Shown here piece after piece: positions 7,878 through 16,035 of a DNA stretch of 64,000 bases. Position 1 is the stretch's first letter; each line of letters begins with the position of its first letter. This stretch comes from an uncultured Clostridia bacterium (GTDB lineage Bacteria; Bacillota; Clostridia; Oscillospirales; Acutalibacteraceae), in contig CAMLSX010000009.1 in NCBI GenBank assembly GCA_946484175.1, positions 1 to 64,000 of the forward strand, read 5' to 3'. The position numbers and the translations under genes were made by a program. The notes beneath the pieces are model-generated. The model was not told the origin of the DNA. It worked only from the letters and a program-made list of their open reading frames with translations, and did no database searches.

Positions 7878-9346
7878 CAGAATTCCTCCTTTCCATCCAT
7901 CAATACCTGGATGCTTTTCGGATAGGGCGGCCGTGTGCCGGTGCTTTCCAGCCAATAAGCGGTTTGCAATAAGTCACCGTCAGCAAATGGCCGCGCCATC
8001 AACTGTATACCTACCGGATGACCATTCTCCCAGATGGCAGAGGGTGTACTGAGTGCCGGAAGCCCTGAGAGGTTCGCGGCAACCGTGCACAGGTCGGTCT
8101 GGTATACGGACACCGGGTCGGCAAGTGTTTTTCCAGCAGGAATATCCGGCACCGGGCATACCGGTGACAGCAAAATATCCGCCTGTTCCAGTGCTGCCAG
8201 CAGCTCACGCCGCAGGAGTGCCTGTATCCGCCGGGCTTTTTGATAGTATTGCTCGTGATGCCCTGCCGAAAGCACATAAGTACCCATCACAATCCGGCGG
8301 CGAACTTCTTCACCAAAGCCCTCCTGACGGTTGCGGCACACAAATTCGTGAAAGCTTGCGGCGGGATTCTTGCTGCGATGCCCATATCGCAGGCCATCAT
8401 ATCGCGCGAGGTTGGAAGAAGCCTCTGCGCAAGCGATGATATAGTATGCGGAAGCCGTGTAGCGAAGCGCCGGAACAGAAACCTCCGTCACGGAAATGCC
8501 AAGGGAATGCAAGCGGCGTACCGTATCCTCTATCGCTTTTTGTACCGGCAGGGACACGCCCTCCATCATTTCCCGCACAATGGCCGCGCGCTTTCCCGTA
8601 ACCGGCTCCCGCAGCAAAGAGGCAGTCGGTGCAAGGCCGCGGCTGGTATCGTCACGGGGGTCTTTGGTGGAAATCCCATCCAACAGGAACGCTGCGTCTT
8701 CGGCACAGAGCGCTATGGGGCCAATCTGATCGAGGCTGGAAGCATAGGCGATCAACCCCCACCGGGAAACGGCACCGTAGGTGGGCTTCAATCCGGTAAT
8801 ACCACACAAGGCCGCAGGCTGCCGCACAGAACCGCCAGTATCTGAGCCCAGCGCACACACAGCCAGTCCACCAGCCACTGCCGCTGCCGAACCGCCCGAA
8901 GAACCACCTGGGGAAAGCGCTTCATTGCGGGGATTGCGCACCGGCCCGAAAAAAGAAGTTTCTGAAGAAGACCCCATGGCGAACTCATCCATATTGGTTT
9001 TACCCAGCAGCACTGCGCCGTTAGCATGCAGCTGTTCCCACACGGCGGCATCATACACTGGGACAAAATCCGCCAGCATGCGGGATGCACAGGTGGCGGG
9101 CAGCCCCTGCACGCACAGGTTATCCTTGAGCAATACCGGCAGCCCGGTGAACTGCGTATCGCTGCCCTTTTCAAACCTTTTGGCAGCCTCTTCGGCCTGC
9201 TTTCGTGAAGTTTTGTCTGCAATGGTAATGCAGGCATTCAGGCGGGGATTCTCCTCCAGTACCATTTTCAGGAAATGCTCCGTCAGTTCCTGTGGAGAAA
9301 TTTTTCGATTCTGCATCAGGCTGTGCAGGCAACGGATGACGCTCAT
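7877..9346 (-). CDS. gatA: Aspartyl/glutamyl-tRNA(Asn/Gln) amidotransferase subunit A
   Basis: GatA is the amidase subunit that releases ammonia from glutamine and feeds it to GatB. It is 489 residues, of the amidase signature family. The Ser-cisSer-Lys catalytic set is visible: Lys in PVLLKDNLC, the cis-Ser in GGSSGGSAAAVAGG and the nucleophilic Ser in DTGGSVRQPAAL. It overlaps gatC by four bases (ATGA) and gatB by one, so the three subunits are produced from one transcript in the order C-A-B. Presence of the operon suggests that the cell makes Gln-tRNA and/or Asn-tRNA indirectly. Confidence 0.97.
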   Translation of the reverse strand: MSVIRCLHSLMQNRKISPQELTEHFLKMVLEENPRLNACITIADKTSRKQAEEAAKRFEKGSDTQFTGLPVLLKDNLCVQGLPATCASRMLADFVPVYDAAVWEQLHANGAVLLGKTNMDEFAMGSSSETSFFGPVRNPRNEALSPGGSSGGSAAAVAGGLAVCALGSDTGGSVRQPAALCGITGLKPTYGAVSRWGLIAYASSLDQIGPIALCAEDAAFLLDGISTKDPRDDTSRGLAPTASLLREPVTGKRAAIVREMMEGVSLPVQKAIEDTVRRLHSLGISVTEVSVPALRYTASAYYIIACAEASSNLARYDGLRYGHRSKNPAASFHEFVCRNRQEGFGEEVRRRIVMGTYVLSAGHHEQYYQKARRIQALLRRELLAALEQADILLSPVCPVPDIPAGKTLADPVSVYQTDLCTVAANLSGLPALSTPSAIWENGHPVGIQLMARPFADGDLLQTAYWLESTGTRPPYPKSIQVLMDGKEEF

Positions 9347-9615
9347 TGTGCTTTTCCCCCTTTTGTTTCAAACAGGAAGAATCCATCCCGGCCTGTCCCG
9401 TTCAGTGCTCCAACTTGTGGAAGCGAAATTTGTACCTCGTCGTCACGCAGCTGTGCGGTTGAGGTTTCATCTTCTTCCACCGTGACAGAAGCTGCTTGAA
9501 CCTGATCAAAAAAGCGAGCCATTTCATTCAGGCGCGGTAAAACTGTCTCCAATTCTTCTTCTCCAGTGGACAGTTTGGCCAACATTGCCAGGTGTATCCA
9601 TTCTTCTCGCTGCAT
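9343..9615 (-). CDS. gatC: Aspartyl/glutamyl-tRNA(Asn/Gln) amidotransferase subunit C
   Basis: This small, 90-residue subunit wraps around GatA and stabilises the GatCAB complex. Typical features are the two N-terminal helices (EWIHLAMLAKLSTGEEE) and the acidic middle followed by LRDDEV, as in the usual LReDev motif. The ATG at 9615 is preferred because AGAGAGGG lies five bases upstream; a TTG nine codons earlier is also in frame. It is the first gene of the gatCAB operon. Confidence 0.9.
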   Translation of the reverse strand: MQREEWIHLAMLAKLSTGEEELETVLPRLNEMARFFDQVQAASVTVEEDETSTAQLRDDEVQISLPQVGALNGTGRDGFFLFETKGGKAQ

Positions 9616-9733
9616 AAAATCCCTCTCTTTTACAATCTGCAAAGCGAAAGTGTTTCGATTCGCCGCAAACTTATATAAATCATGCTTTCTCTGTTCCTGA
9701 ATACCTGCTTAAATTATTTCTGTTATCTCTGAT

Positions 9734-9766
9734 AAAAAGCAGGGAGCGCACACTCAGGCGCGCCCC
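9734..9766 (-). terminator. Possible weak terminator after mntP
   Basis: On the minus strand GGGCGCGC and GCGCTCCC form an 8-bp stem with one mismatch, followed by TGCTTTTTATC. It lies between mntP and gatC in the direction of transcription. The signal is imperfect. Confidence 0.4.
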
Positions 9767-9840
9767 CCCTTAACTGATATGTTATTTTAAATAAAAAGGT
9801 TCAAATTTCCAAAAGAATATGGTACAATCAATCTGAATAA

Positions 9841-10434
9841 TCAACCTGCGGAGAGGAACATGTGATCTACAAAAATTTTAATACCAATAGCGATGAGCAC
9901 AATACCGCCGGCCAGCTCCGCTTTAGAGGAAAGCAGACATCCGAATTTTTTGCCAATGAATACTCCGGCGGTGCACACTGCAAAAGTAATCGCACCGATA
10001 ATTCCCACCGAAAGCAGCATCAGTGGAACGCTGTTGGCTCCTACTGCGCCGGGCAGAATGATACCGGTAGCGAGTGCGTCAATGCTGGTAGCAACAGCCA
10101 TGGCGAACAGCATTTTCAGGCTGATAGCCTCACGGCTGGCAGGCTGACAGCTATCCTCATCGTGAGAGAACGCTTCCCGAAGCATCTGTCCGCCGATGAC
10201 AGCCAGCAGAATCAGTGCAATCCAGTGGTCGATACTGGAAATGAAGCCTGCACCGGCTGTACCAATCAGCCAGCCAACAAAGGGCATAAATGCCTGGAAC
10301 AGTCCAAAACAGGCGGCCATGCGAAGGGCAAAGGGGAGAGTCACTTTTTTGGTAACAGCGCCGTTGGTGACACTGACAGCAAAGGCGTCCATGGAAAGCC
10401 CTACTGCAATACCGGCCAGAGAGATGAAATCCAT
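9841..10434 (-). CDS. mntP: Manganese efflux pump MntP
   Basis: This 197-residue, six-helix membrane protein of the MntP family exports Mn2+. Two homologous halves are visible, each with the family's Asp-containing helix: GLSMDAFAVSVTNG and AVATSIDALATGI. The ATG at 10434 follows AAAGGAG on the minus strand and begins DFISLAGIAVG, the expected family start; the upstream in-frame extension overlaps the promoter. It is a monocistronic gene behind a strong promoter. I find no manganese riboswitch; the leader is too short for one. Confidence 0.93.
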   Translation of the reverse strand: MDFISLAGIAVGLSMDAFAVSVTNGAVTKKVTLPFALRMAACFGLFQAFMPFVGWLIGTAGAGFISSIDHWIALILLAVIGGQMLREAFSHDEDSCQPASREAISLKMLFAMAVATSIDALATGIILPGAVGANSVPLMLLSVGIIGAITFAVCTAGVFIGKKFGCLLSSKAELAGGIVLIAIGIKIFVDHMFLSAG

Positions 10435-10486
10435 AGGGAAAACGCTCCTTTTTTCTAAGAAATATAAAAGAATGTCTAACCTTAAT

Positions 10487-10515
10487 ATTTTACACTTTTT
10501 TGGAACTTGTGTCAA
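10487..10515 (-). promoter_or_regulatory. Strong sigma-A promoter of mntP
   Basis: On the minus strand, consensus TTGACA is separated by exactly 17 nt from TAAAAT, placing the transcription start about 45 bases before the mntP ATG. Confidence 0.85.
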
Positions 10516-10569
10516 TTAGTACAGCGGTTTTCTCAGAAAAAGCCGTCATAAAAATGGAGGAATGTTGTT

Positions 10570-12060
10570 ATGAAAATCGGACAGTATATTTTGGCGCTTG
10601 ACCAGGGAACCACCAGTTCCCGAGCCATCCTGTTCAACTGCTATGGCGAGATTGTCGCCGAAGGGCAGAAGGAATTCCCGCAGATCTACCCGCAGCCGGG
10701 CTATGTGGAGCATAATCCGGTGCAGATTCTGGAAAGTCAGCTGTTTGCCATTCGGGATGCCATGAACCGCGCAGAAATCTCTGTGGAGGAGATCGCCGCA
10801 ATCGGAATCACCAACCAGCGTGAAACCACGGTAGCCTGGGATGCGAAAACCGGAATTCCCATCTGCAACGCGATTGTCTGGCAGTGCCGCCGCACCGCCG
10901 AGCTCTGTGAACAGCTGAAAGCTGAGGGCTGGGAGCCGTATATCCGTGAGAAGACCGGCCTGATTATCGATGCTTATTTTGCCGGAACCAAGATGAAGTG
11001 GATTCTTGACAATGTGCCCGAAGCCCGTCAGCTGGCCAAGCAGGGAAGACTGCGCTTTGGTACGGTGGACAGTTGGCTGATTTATTCCCTTACCGAAGGC
11101 GAAAGCTTCGTCACCGATGTGACCAATGCCTGCCGAACCATGCTTTTTGATATTCATACGCTGCAATGGGATAAAAAATTGCTTGAAAGACTGGAAATTC
11201 CGGAATCTGCACTGCCAAAGGTCGTAGAATCCAGCGGCGTGGTGGGAATGTGCCATGCTTCTGTGCTGGGGCGCGAAATTCCCATTGCCGGAGTCGCAGG
11301 CGACCAGCATGCAGCACTGTTTGGCCAGTGCTGCTTTGAAAAGGGCATGACCAAAAATACATACGGCACGGGCTGTTTCGTTTTGATGAATACCGGAGAA
11401 ACACCTGTGAAGTCGAAAAATGGGCTGCTCACGACCATCGGATGGAGTGTAGGGGGAAAAGTTACCTATGCGCTGGAGGGCAGCGCGTTTAATGCCGGAA
11501 GCGCCATCAACTGGCTGCGTGATGGTTTGAAGCTGATCCAAAAGCCCGCAGATGCTGACCGTTTAGCAGAAAGTGTGCAGGATAACGGCGGTGTGTATTT
11601 TGTGCCGGCCTTTACCGGTTTGGGCGCACCGTATTGGGATATGTATGCGAGGGGAGCAGTGCTGGGCCTGACGCGCGGTGCAACCGATGCTCACCTGGCA
11701 CGGGCTGTATTGGAGAGCATTGCGTTTGAAAGCTGGGATTTGTTCCACGCCATGGAAGAGGATGCCGGTATAAAGATTCCCCAACTGCGGGTAGACGGCG
11801 GCGCCAGCCGCAGCCGGTTCCTTATGCAGTTCCAGTGTGATTTGCTGGGGTGTCCTGTGTATCGCCCGGCCTGCCTGGAAACGACCGCGCTGGGTGCAGC
11901 CATGCTGGCGGGGTTGGCAGTTGGGGTATGGAATTCCATCGAAGAGCTTTCCGCTATTTGGAAGACCAGTAAAATATATGAGCCCCAAAATACGGCTCAG
12001 CAGGTGCTGCTGGATACCTGGCATAAGGCTGTCAGCCGCTGCCGTGATTGGGAGAATTGA
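10570..12060 (+). CDS. glpK: Glycerol kinase
   Basis: GlpK phosphorylates glycerol to glycerol-3-phosphate with ATP. The 496-residue length and the FGGY-kinase motifs agree: LALDQGTTSSRAILF at the N-terminus, GITNQRETTVAWD, the GDQHAALFGQ region and the C-terminal RVDGGASRSRFLMQFQCD. ATGGAGGAAT precedes the start. It is divergent from mntP and is not accompanied by glpF or glpD, so glycerol uptake and oxidation must be encoded elsewhere. The product would feed lipid synthesis, to which the PlsC genes at 55 kb also belong. Confidence 0.96.
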   Translation: MKIGQYILALDQGTTSSRAILFNCYGEIVAEGQKEFPQIYPQPGYVEHNPVQILESQLFAIRDAMNRAEISVEEIAAIGITNQRETTVAWDAKTGIPICNAIVWQCRRTAELCEQLKAEGWEPYIREKTGLIIDAYFAGTKMKWILDNVPEARQLAKQGRLRFGTVDSWLIYSLTEGESFVTDVTNACRTMLFDIHTLQWDKKLLERLEIPESALPKVVESSGVVGMCHASVLGREIPIAGVAGDQHAALFGQCCFEKGMTKNTYGTGCFVLMNTGETPVKSKNGLLTTIGWSVGGKVTYALEGSAFNAGSAINWLRDGLKLIQKPADADRLAESVQDNGGVYFVPAFTGLGAPYWDMYARGAVLGLTRGATDAHLARAVLESIAFESWDLFHAMEEDAGIKIPQLRVDGGASRSRFLMQFQCDLLGCPVYRPACLETTALGAAMLAGLAVGVWNSIEELSAIWKTSKIYEPQNTAQQVLLDTWHKAVSRCRDWEN

Positions 12061-12097
12061 CTGCTGCACCAGAAATAGAGATTTTTTGTTCCCTGTA

Positions 12098-12126
12098 TTG
12101 CCATTTTTAGAGAAATTTGTTATAAT
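12098..12126 (+). promoter_or_regulatory. Sigma-A promoter of hisH-hisF
   Basis: TTGCCA, a 17-nt spacer and a perfect TATAAT lie between glpK and hisH. Confidence 0.8.
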
Positions 12127-12192
12127 CAAAATATAACTTTTCTAGTATACCAGTGTAATGCAATAAAGTGCACAGAAGGGAATGGGTGACAG

Positions 12193-12828
12193 TTGATAGC
12201 GGTAATTGATTATGGCGCAGGGAATTTGCAAAGTGTAATAAAGGCATTCGAATTTATTGGATGCAAAGTGCGGGTAATTAATGACCCGGAAAAGCTGAAA
12301 AAAGCAGATGCCGCCGTCCTGCCGGGCGTAGGGTCATTTGGAGATGCCATGGATTCTCTGCGTGCACGGGGATTTGTAGAGCCTATTCGGGAATTTATTC
12401 GCACTGGAAAGCCGTTTTTAGGGATTTGTCTGGGACTTCAGCTTTTGTTTGATTCCAGTGAGGAATCTCCGGGAGTAGAGGGCCTTGGAATTTTAAAAGG
12501 AAAGGTTTTGCGGATTCCGGATGCTCCGGGACTTAAAATCCCGCATATTGGCTGGAATTCCCTTGATTTGCACGGGAATTGCCGCCTGATGACACAGGGA
12601 TTGGGCGACCATCCGTATGTCTATTTTGTCCATTCTTATTATTTGAAAGCAGATGATCCTCATATCGTTGCTGCTACTGCCGAATATGGCGTAACAATTC
12701 ATGCAGCAGTTCAAAAGGGAAGCCTGTTTGCCTGTCAGTTCCACCCGGAAAAAAGTGGTGCAGACGGTCTGCAAATGCTGCGGAATTTCGCCGCCCTAGT
12801 GCCTGGAGAAGGCCGACGGGAAAAATAA
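12193..12828 (+). CDS. hisH: Imidazole glycerol phosphate synthase, glutamine amidotransferase subunit
   Basis: HisH hydrolyses glutamine and channels ammonia to HisF in the fifth histidine step. The 211-residue protein has the class I amidotransferase triad: nucleophile Cys in GICLGLQLLF, and His and Glu in CQFHPEKSG. GVGSFGDAM forms the oxyanion region. The start is TTG at 12193 (IAVIDYGAGN), required by homology; the upstream GAAGGGAATGGG is a weak or distant ribosome binding site. It pairs with hisF in a two-gene unit away from the main his operon. Confidence 0.93.
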   Translation: MIAVIDYGAGNLQSVIKAFEFIGCKVRVINDPEKLKKADAAVLPGVGSFGDAMDSLRARGFVEPIREFIRTGKPFLGICLGLQLLFDSSEESPGVEGLGILKGKVLRIPDAPGLKIPHIGWNSLDLHGNCRLMTQGLGDHPYVYFVHSYYLKADDPHIVAATAEYGVTIHAAVQKGSLFACQFHPEKSGADGLQMLRNFAALVPGEGRREK

Positions 12829-12873
12829 CAGGCAGGAAAGAATCAGACAAAACAGAGTTCGGAGGACACCATT

Positions 12874-13632
12874 ATGTATGCAAAAAGAATTATTCCCTGT
12901 CTGGACTTGAACAACGGACGGGTTGTGAAGGGAACCAACTTTGTCAATCTGCGTGACGCAGGTGACCCTGTAGAAGCCGCCATTGCTTATGATGCCAGCG
13001 GTGCAGATGAACTGGTGTTGCTGGATATCACTGCTTCCGCACAGGCGAGAGGCATTATGATTCAGCTGGTCGAGCGGGTGGCTTCGCGTATTTTCATCCC
13101 GTTTACGGTAGGAGGCGGCATCCGCACAGTGGAGGATTTTACCATGCTGCTGCGTGCCGGTGCAGACAAAGTGTCTGTCAACTCTGCAGCCCTGAAAAAT
13201 CCGCAGCTTATTCAGGAAGCAGCCTATAAATTCGGCAGCCAGTGCGTGGTGTGTGCCATTGACGCCAAACGCACGCCGCAGGGTACCTGGACGGTTTACC
13301 TTAACGGCGGTCGTGTGGATACCGGAAAAGATGCGCTGCAATGGGCAGTGGAGGCGGAAAAATTGGGCGCGGGAGAAATTCTGCTCACCAGTATGGACTG
13401 TGATGGTGTGAAAAACGGCTATGATCTTGAGCTGACCCGTGCCGTGTCTGAACGTGTGGGGATTCCCGTAATCGCTTCTGGTGGTGCTGGCAAATTGGAA
13501 CACTTTTACGATGCCTTTACACAAGGAAAAGCGGATGCCGTACTGGCAGCCTCTTTGTTCCATTTCGGAGAAATCTCCATTCCCGAATTGAAAAAATATC
13601 TGGAAGAACGAGGCGTCCCGGTACGCCGGTAA
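12874..13632 (+). CDS. hisF: Imidazole glycerol phosphate synthase, cyclase subunit
   Basis: HisF is the (beta/alpha)8 barrel that condenses PRFAR with ammonia from HisH to give imidazole glycerol phosphate and AICAR. The length of 252 residues is normal. The two catalytic aspartates are visible in [13 protein letters not shown] (near residue 11) and CAIDAKR (near 130). Phosphate-binding loops VGGGIRT and [11 protein letters not shown] are intact. A GGAGG site precedes the ATG. It is 45 bases downstream of hisH and cotranscribed with it. Confidence 0.96.
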   Translation: MYAKRIIPCLDLNNGRVVKGTNFVNLRDAGDPVEAAIAYDASGADELVLLDITASAQARGIMIQLVERVASRIFIPFTVGGGIRTVEDFTMLLRAGADKVSVNSAALKNPQLIQEAAYKFGSQCVVCAIDAKRTPQGTWTVYLNGGRVDTGKDALQWAVEAEKLGAGEILLTSMDCDGVKNGYDLELTRAVSERVGIPVIASGGAGKLEHFYDAFTQGKADAVLAASLFHFGEISIPELKKYLEERGVPVRR

Positions 13633-13758
13633 ATACAGATTTTTCTAACTGAAAAAGTGGCTGCACGTGCGAAAAATGACAGGCAAGTCAAATTTTTACT
13701 GTTGGCAGACGGCTGCTTTGGCAGAAAGAAGAAAAAAGCGAAAATCGAGAAAAAGCCC

Positions 13759-13788
13759 TTGCATTTCAGGGAATTCTTGTGGTATAAT
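13759..13788 (+). promoter_or_regulatory. Promoter upstream of rpsB
   Basis: TTGCAT, an 18-nt spacer and perfect TATAAT. The predicted transcription start falls inside the left arm of the hairpin that follows. Confidence 0.65.
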
Positions 13789-13790
13789 AT

Positions 13791-13829
13791 TCCGGCGTGA
13801 GAATGTGCCGCTCACGCCGGATATTTTTA
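13791..13829 (+). terminator. Terminator or attenuator hairpin before rpsB
   Basis: TCCGGCGTGAG pairs perfectly with CTCACGCCGGA over a 9-nt loop and is followed by TATTTTTAT. It could end the hisHF transcript or, being just downstream of a promoter, act in the rpsB leader. Confidence 0.7.
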
Positions 13830-13953
13830 TCTGAAAAAATTTATGGCAAAAACACACGCTGCACGGCTTGACAGGCGATGGTGCTTTTCTGTTATGAAGA
13901 GTTTTCCGCTTGAAAGTACTGCGGCGGAGGAAAAACCAAGGAGGATTTTTCAA

Positions 13954-14694
13954 ATGGCAGTCGTATCTATGAAACAGCTTTTGGAGGCCGGCGTACACTT
14001 CGGTCACCAGACCAGAAGATGGAACCCCAAGATGGCTCAGTACATCTTCACCGAGCGCAATGGTATCTACATTATTGACCTGCAGAAGACCGTGAAGAAG
14101 CTGGAAGAGGCTTACAACTTTGTTCGTGACATCTCCACCGAGGGCAAGTCTGTGCTGTTCGTTGGCACCAAGAAGCAGGCTCAGGAGTCCGTGAAGGACG
14201 AAGCTGTCCGCGCTGAGGCTTTCTATGTAAACGCTCGTTGGCTGGGCGGTATGCTCACCAACTTCCGCACCATCCGCCGCAGAATCGACCGTCTGCGTCA
14301 GCTGCGCACCATGGAAGAGGACGGCACCTTTGATTTGCTGCCCAAGAAGGAAGTTGTGAAGCTGAACTTGGAAATCGAGAAGCTCGAAAAGTTCCTGGGC
14401 GGCATTAAGGACATGAAGCAGCTCCCCGGCGCTCTGTTCATCGTTGACCCCCGCAAAGAGAGAATCGCTGTTTCCGAGGCTCAGAAGCTGGGTATCCCGA
14501 TCGTTGCTATCGTTGATACCAACTGCGATCCCGACGAGATCGATTACGTCATCCCCGGCAACGACGACGCTATCCGCGCTGTCAAGCTGATCTCTGCTAC
14601 TATGGCTAACGCTATCATCGAAGGCCGCGAGGGCCGTATGGGCGCTGCTGCTGCAGAAGAGAAGGTAGAAGAAACCGAGGAGACCGCTGAATAA
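13954..14694 (+). CDS. rpsB: 30S ribosomal protein S2
   Basis: S2 is a primary structural protein of the small ribosomal subunit. The 246-residue product starts [19 protein letters not shown], the diagnostic S2 opening, and contains [29 protein letters not shown] and [25 protein letters not shown] lies upstream of the ATG at 13954; the in-frame extension to 13843 is non-coding leader. Codon use is strongly biased to CTG, AAG and GCT as expected for a highly expressed gene. The tail is Glu/Ala-rich. It is followed by tsf in the usual order. Confidence 0.98.
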   Translation: MAVVSMKQLLEAGVHFGHQTRRWNPKMAQYIFTERNGIYIIDLQKTVKKLEEAYNFVRDISTEGKSVLFVGTKKQAQESVKDEAVRAEAFYVNARWLGGMLTNFRTIRRRIDRLRQLRTMEEDGTFDLLPKKEVVKLNLEIEKLEKFLGGIKDMKQLPGALFIVDPRKERIAVSEAQKLGIPIVAIVDTNCDPDEIDYVIPGNDDAIRAVKLISATMANAIIEGREGRMGAAAAEEKVEETEETAE

Positions 14695-14717
14695 TTTCAG
14701 AAGTCTGATTGGACCTA

Positions 14718-14751
14718 TGCCCGCCTGTACCAAGTTCAGACGGGCATTTTT
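14718..14751 (+). terminator. Intercistronic terminator between rpsB and tsf
   Basis: TGCCCGCCTG pairs with CAGACGGGCA (one mismatch) and is followed by TTTTT. It may reduce tsf expression relative to rpsB. Confidence 0.7.
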
Positions 14752-14807
14752 CAGATAAAAACTTTCGGAGCAGATGCTCCTGATTAAGTGAATTGGAGGA
14801 ATTTCAA

Positions 14808-15728
14808 ATGGCTTTTACCGCAAAAGACGTTGCAGCTCTCCGTGAGAAGACCGGCTGCGGCATGATGGACTGCAAGAAGGCACTGACCGCTTCCAACGGC
14901 GACATGGACGCCGCTCTCGATTTCCTGCGTGAAAAGGGTCTGGCTGCTGCTGTTAAGAAGGCTGACCGTATTGCTGCTGAGGGTGTTGCTTTCGCTACTG
15001 TAAATGCCGAGGGTACCGTAGGTGTTGTGATCGAAGTCAACGCTGAGACCGACTTCGTTGCTAAGAACGCTGAGTTCCAGAACTTTGTTAAGGTTTGCGC
15101 TGATACCGTTATCGCTCAGAATCCCGCTGACGTAGAGGCTCTGCTGGCTTGCAAGGCTGAGGGCTCCGAGCTGACTGTGGACGCTCTGCTGAAGGAGAAG
15201 ATTCTGGTCATCGGCGAGAACATTAAGGTTCGCCGTTTTGCTCGTTTCGAGGGCCATGTTGCTGCTTACATCCATGCAGGCGGCCGTATTGGCGTTCTCG
15301 TGAACTTTGACACCGACGCTGCTGACAAAGCTGGCTTTGCAGAGTATGCAAAGGATATCGCTATGCAGGTTGCAGCTGCTAACCCCAGCTATCTGGATGA
15401 GGCTTCCGTGCCTGCTGAGGTTATCGATCATGAGAAAGAGATTCTGCTGGCTCAGATCGCAAACGATCCCAAGAATGCTAACAAGCCTGACGCTATCAAG
15501 GAGAAGATGGTTGTCGGCCGTATCGGCAAGTATTACAAGGAGAACTGCCTGGTGAACCAGGAGTTCGTTAAAGATCCTGACCTGAGCGTTGCTAAGTACA
15601 CTGAGAAGGTTGCTAAGGAGCTGGGCGGTTCTATCGCTATCACCGGTTTTGTTCGCTTTGAGAAAGGCGAAGGCCTGGAGAAGCGCAACGACAACTTTGC
15701 TGAGGAAATCGCCAGCATGGTGAAATAA
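14808..15728 (+). CDS. tsf: Elongation factor Ts
   Basis: EF-Ts is the guanine nucleotide exchange factor for EF-Tu. The 306-residue protein opens AFTAKDVAALREKTGCGMMD, followed by the UBA-like domain with CKKAL and the core signature VIEVNAETDFVAKNAEF. The ATG at 14808 follows TTGGAGGA. Codon bias is as extreme as in rpsB. It lies 113 bases downstream of rpsB and ends before a strong terminator. Confidence 0.97.
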   Translation: MAFTAKDVAALREKTGCGMMDCKKALTASNGDMDAALDFLREKGLAAAVKKADRIAAEGVAFATVNAEGTVGVVIEVNAETDFVAKNAEFQNFVKVCADTVIAQNPADVEALLACKAEGSELTVDALLKEKILVIGENIKVRRFARFEGHVAAYIHAGGRIGVLVNFDTDAADKAGFAEYAKDIAMQVAAANPSYLDEASVPAEVIDHEKEILLAQIANDPKNANKPDAIKEKMVVGRIGKYYKENCLVNQEFVKDPDLSVAKYTEKVAKELGGSIAITGFVRFEKGEGLEKRNDNFAEEIASMVK

Positions 15729-15759
15729 TTTCCCTGTAGGGACTAAAGACTTTGCAGTC

Positions 15760-15799
15760 AAAACGGGCTTATCCGATTTTGCGGATAAGCCCGTTTTTA
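15760..15799 (+). terminator. Strong terminator after tsf
   Basis: AAAACGGGCTTATCCG pairs perfectly with CGGATAAGCCCGTTTT around ATTTTG, followed by T's. Confidence 0.92.
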
Positions 15800-15885
15800 T
15801 GTGAGAGCCAGGAAGTCTATTTTCTTTACAGATGTGGAATTGTGCAGATTTTTTTCCGATAATGCACGAAAATTGGAAATATTGC

Positions 15886-15914
15886 TTTACTTGCAGAACA
15901 GTTTTCGATATAAT
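15886..15914 (+). promoter_or_regulatory. Promoter of the CofE-like gene
   Basis: TTTACT, a 17-nt spacer and perfect TATAAT. The same TTTACT -35 variant recurs before pyrH. Confidence 0.65.
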
Positions 15915-16035
15915 ATTGAATGGAAAAGAAAATATATCCATTTTGACAATGTTTTGGCATGGTAGTGTAATGCAGGACCGGTTTTCCGGTGGTTGTATTC
16001 CTTCATAAATGATACTGGTTAGGAGTCGTGATACT

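Larger units (their letters stand above)
13633..13953 (+). other. 321-base gap between hisF and rpsB: promoters and leader
   Basis: No gene is visible here. The stretch holds a TATAAT promoter at 13759-13788, an 11-bp hairpin with T-run at 13791-13829, and a second possible promoter (TTGACA at 13868, 18-nt spacer, TTATGA at 13892) before the rpsB ribosome binding site AAGGAGG. Confidence 0.6.
15729..16035 (+). other. 307-base gap between tsf and the CofE-like gene
   Basis: No gene is visible. It contains the tsf terminator (15760-15799) and a promoter (15886-15914). The remainder up to the ribosome binding site TAGGAG shows no clear structure. Confidence 0.6.

Noticed and set aside
9862..10458. 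A 198-codon plus-strand frame opposite mntP with a GGAGAGGA site
   Set aside because: Despite the apparent ribosome binding site, the protein is rich in Asn, His, Gly and Gln with no domain, and mntP on the other strand is certain. Only an antisense RNA remains conceivable.
10435..10486. Manganese (yybP-ykoY) riboswitch upstream of mntP
   Set aside because: The -10 box lies at 10487-10492, leaving a leader of only about 45 nt, too short for this riboswitch.
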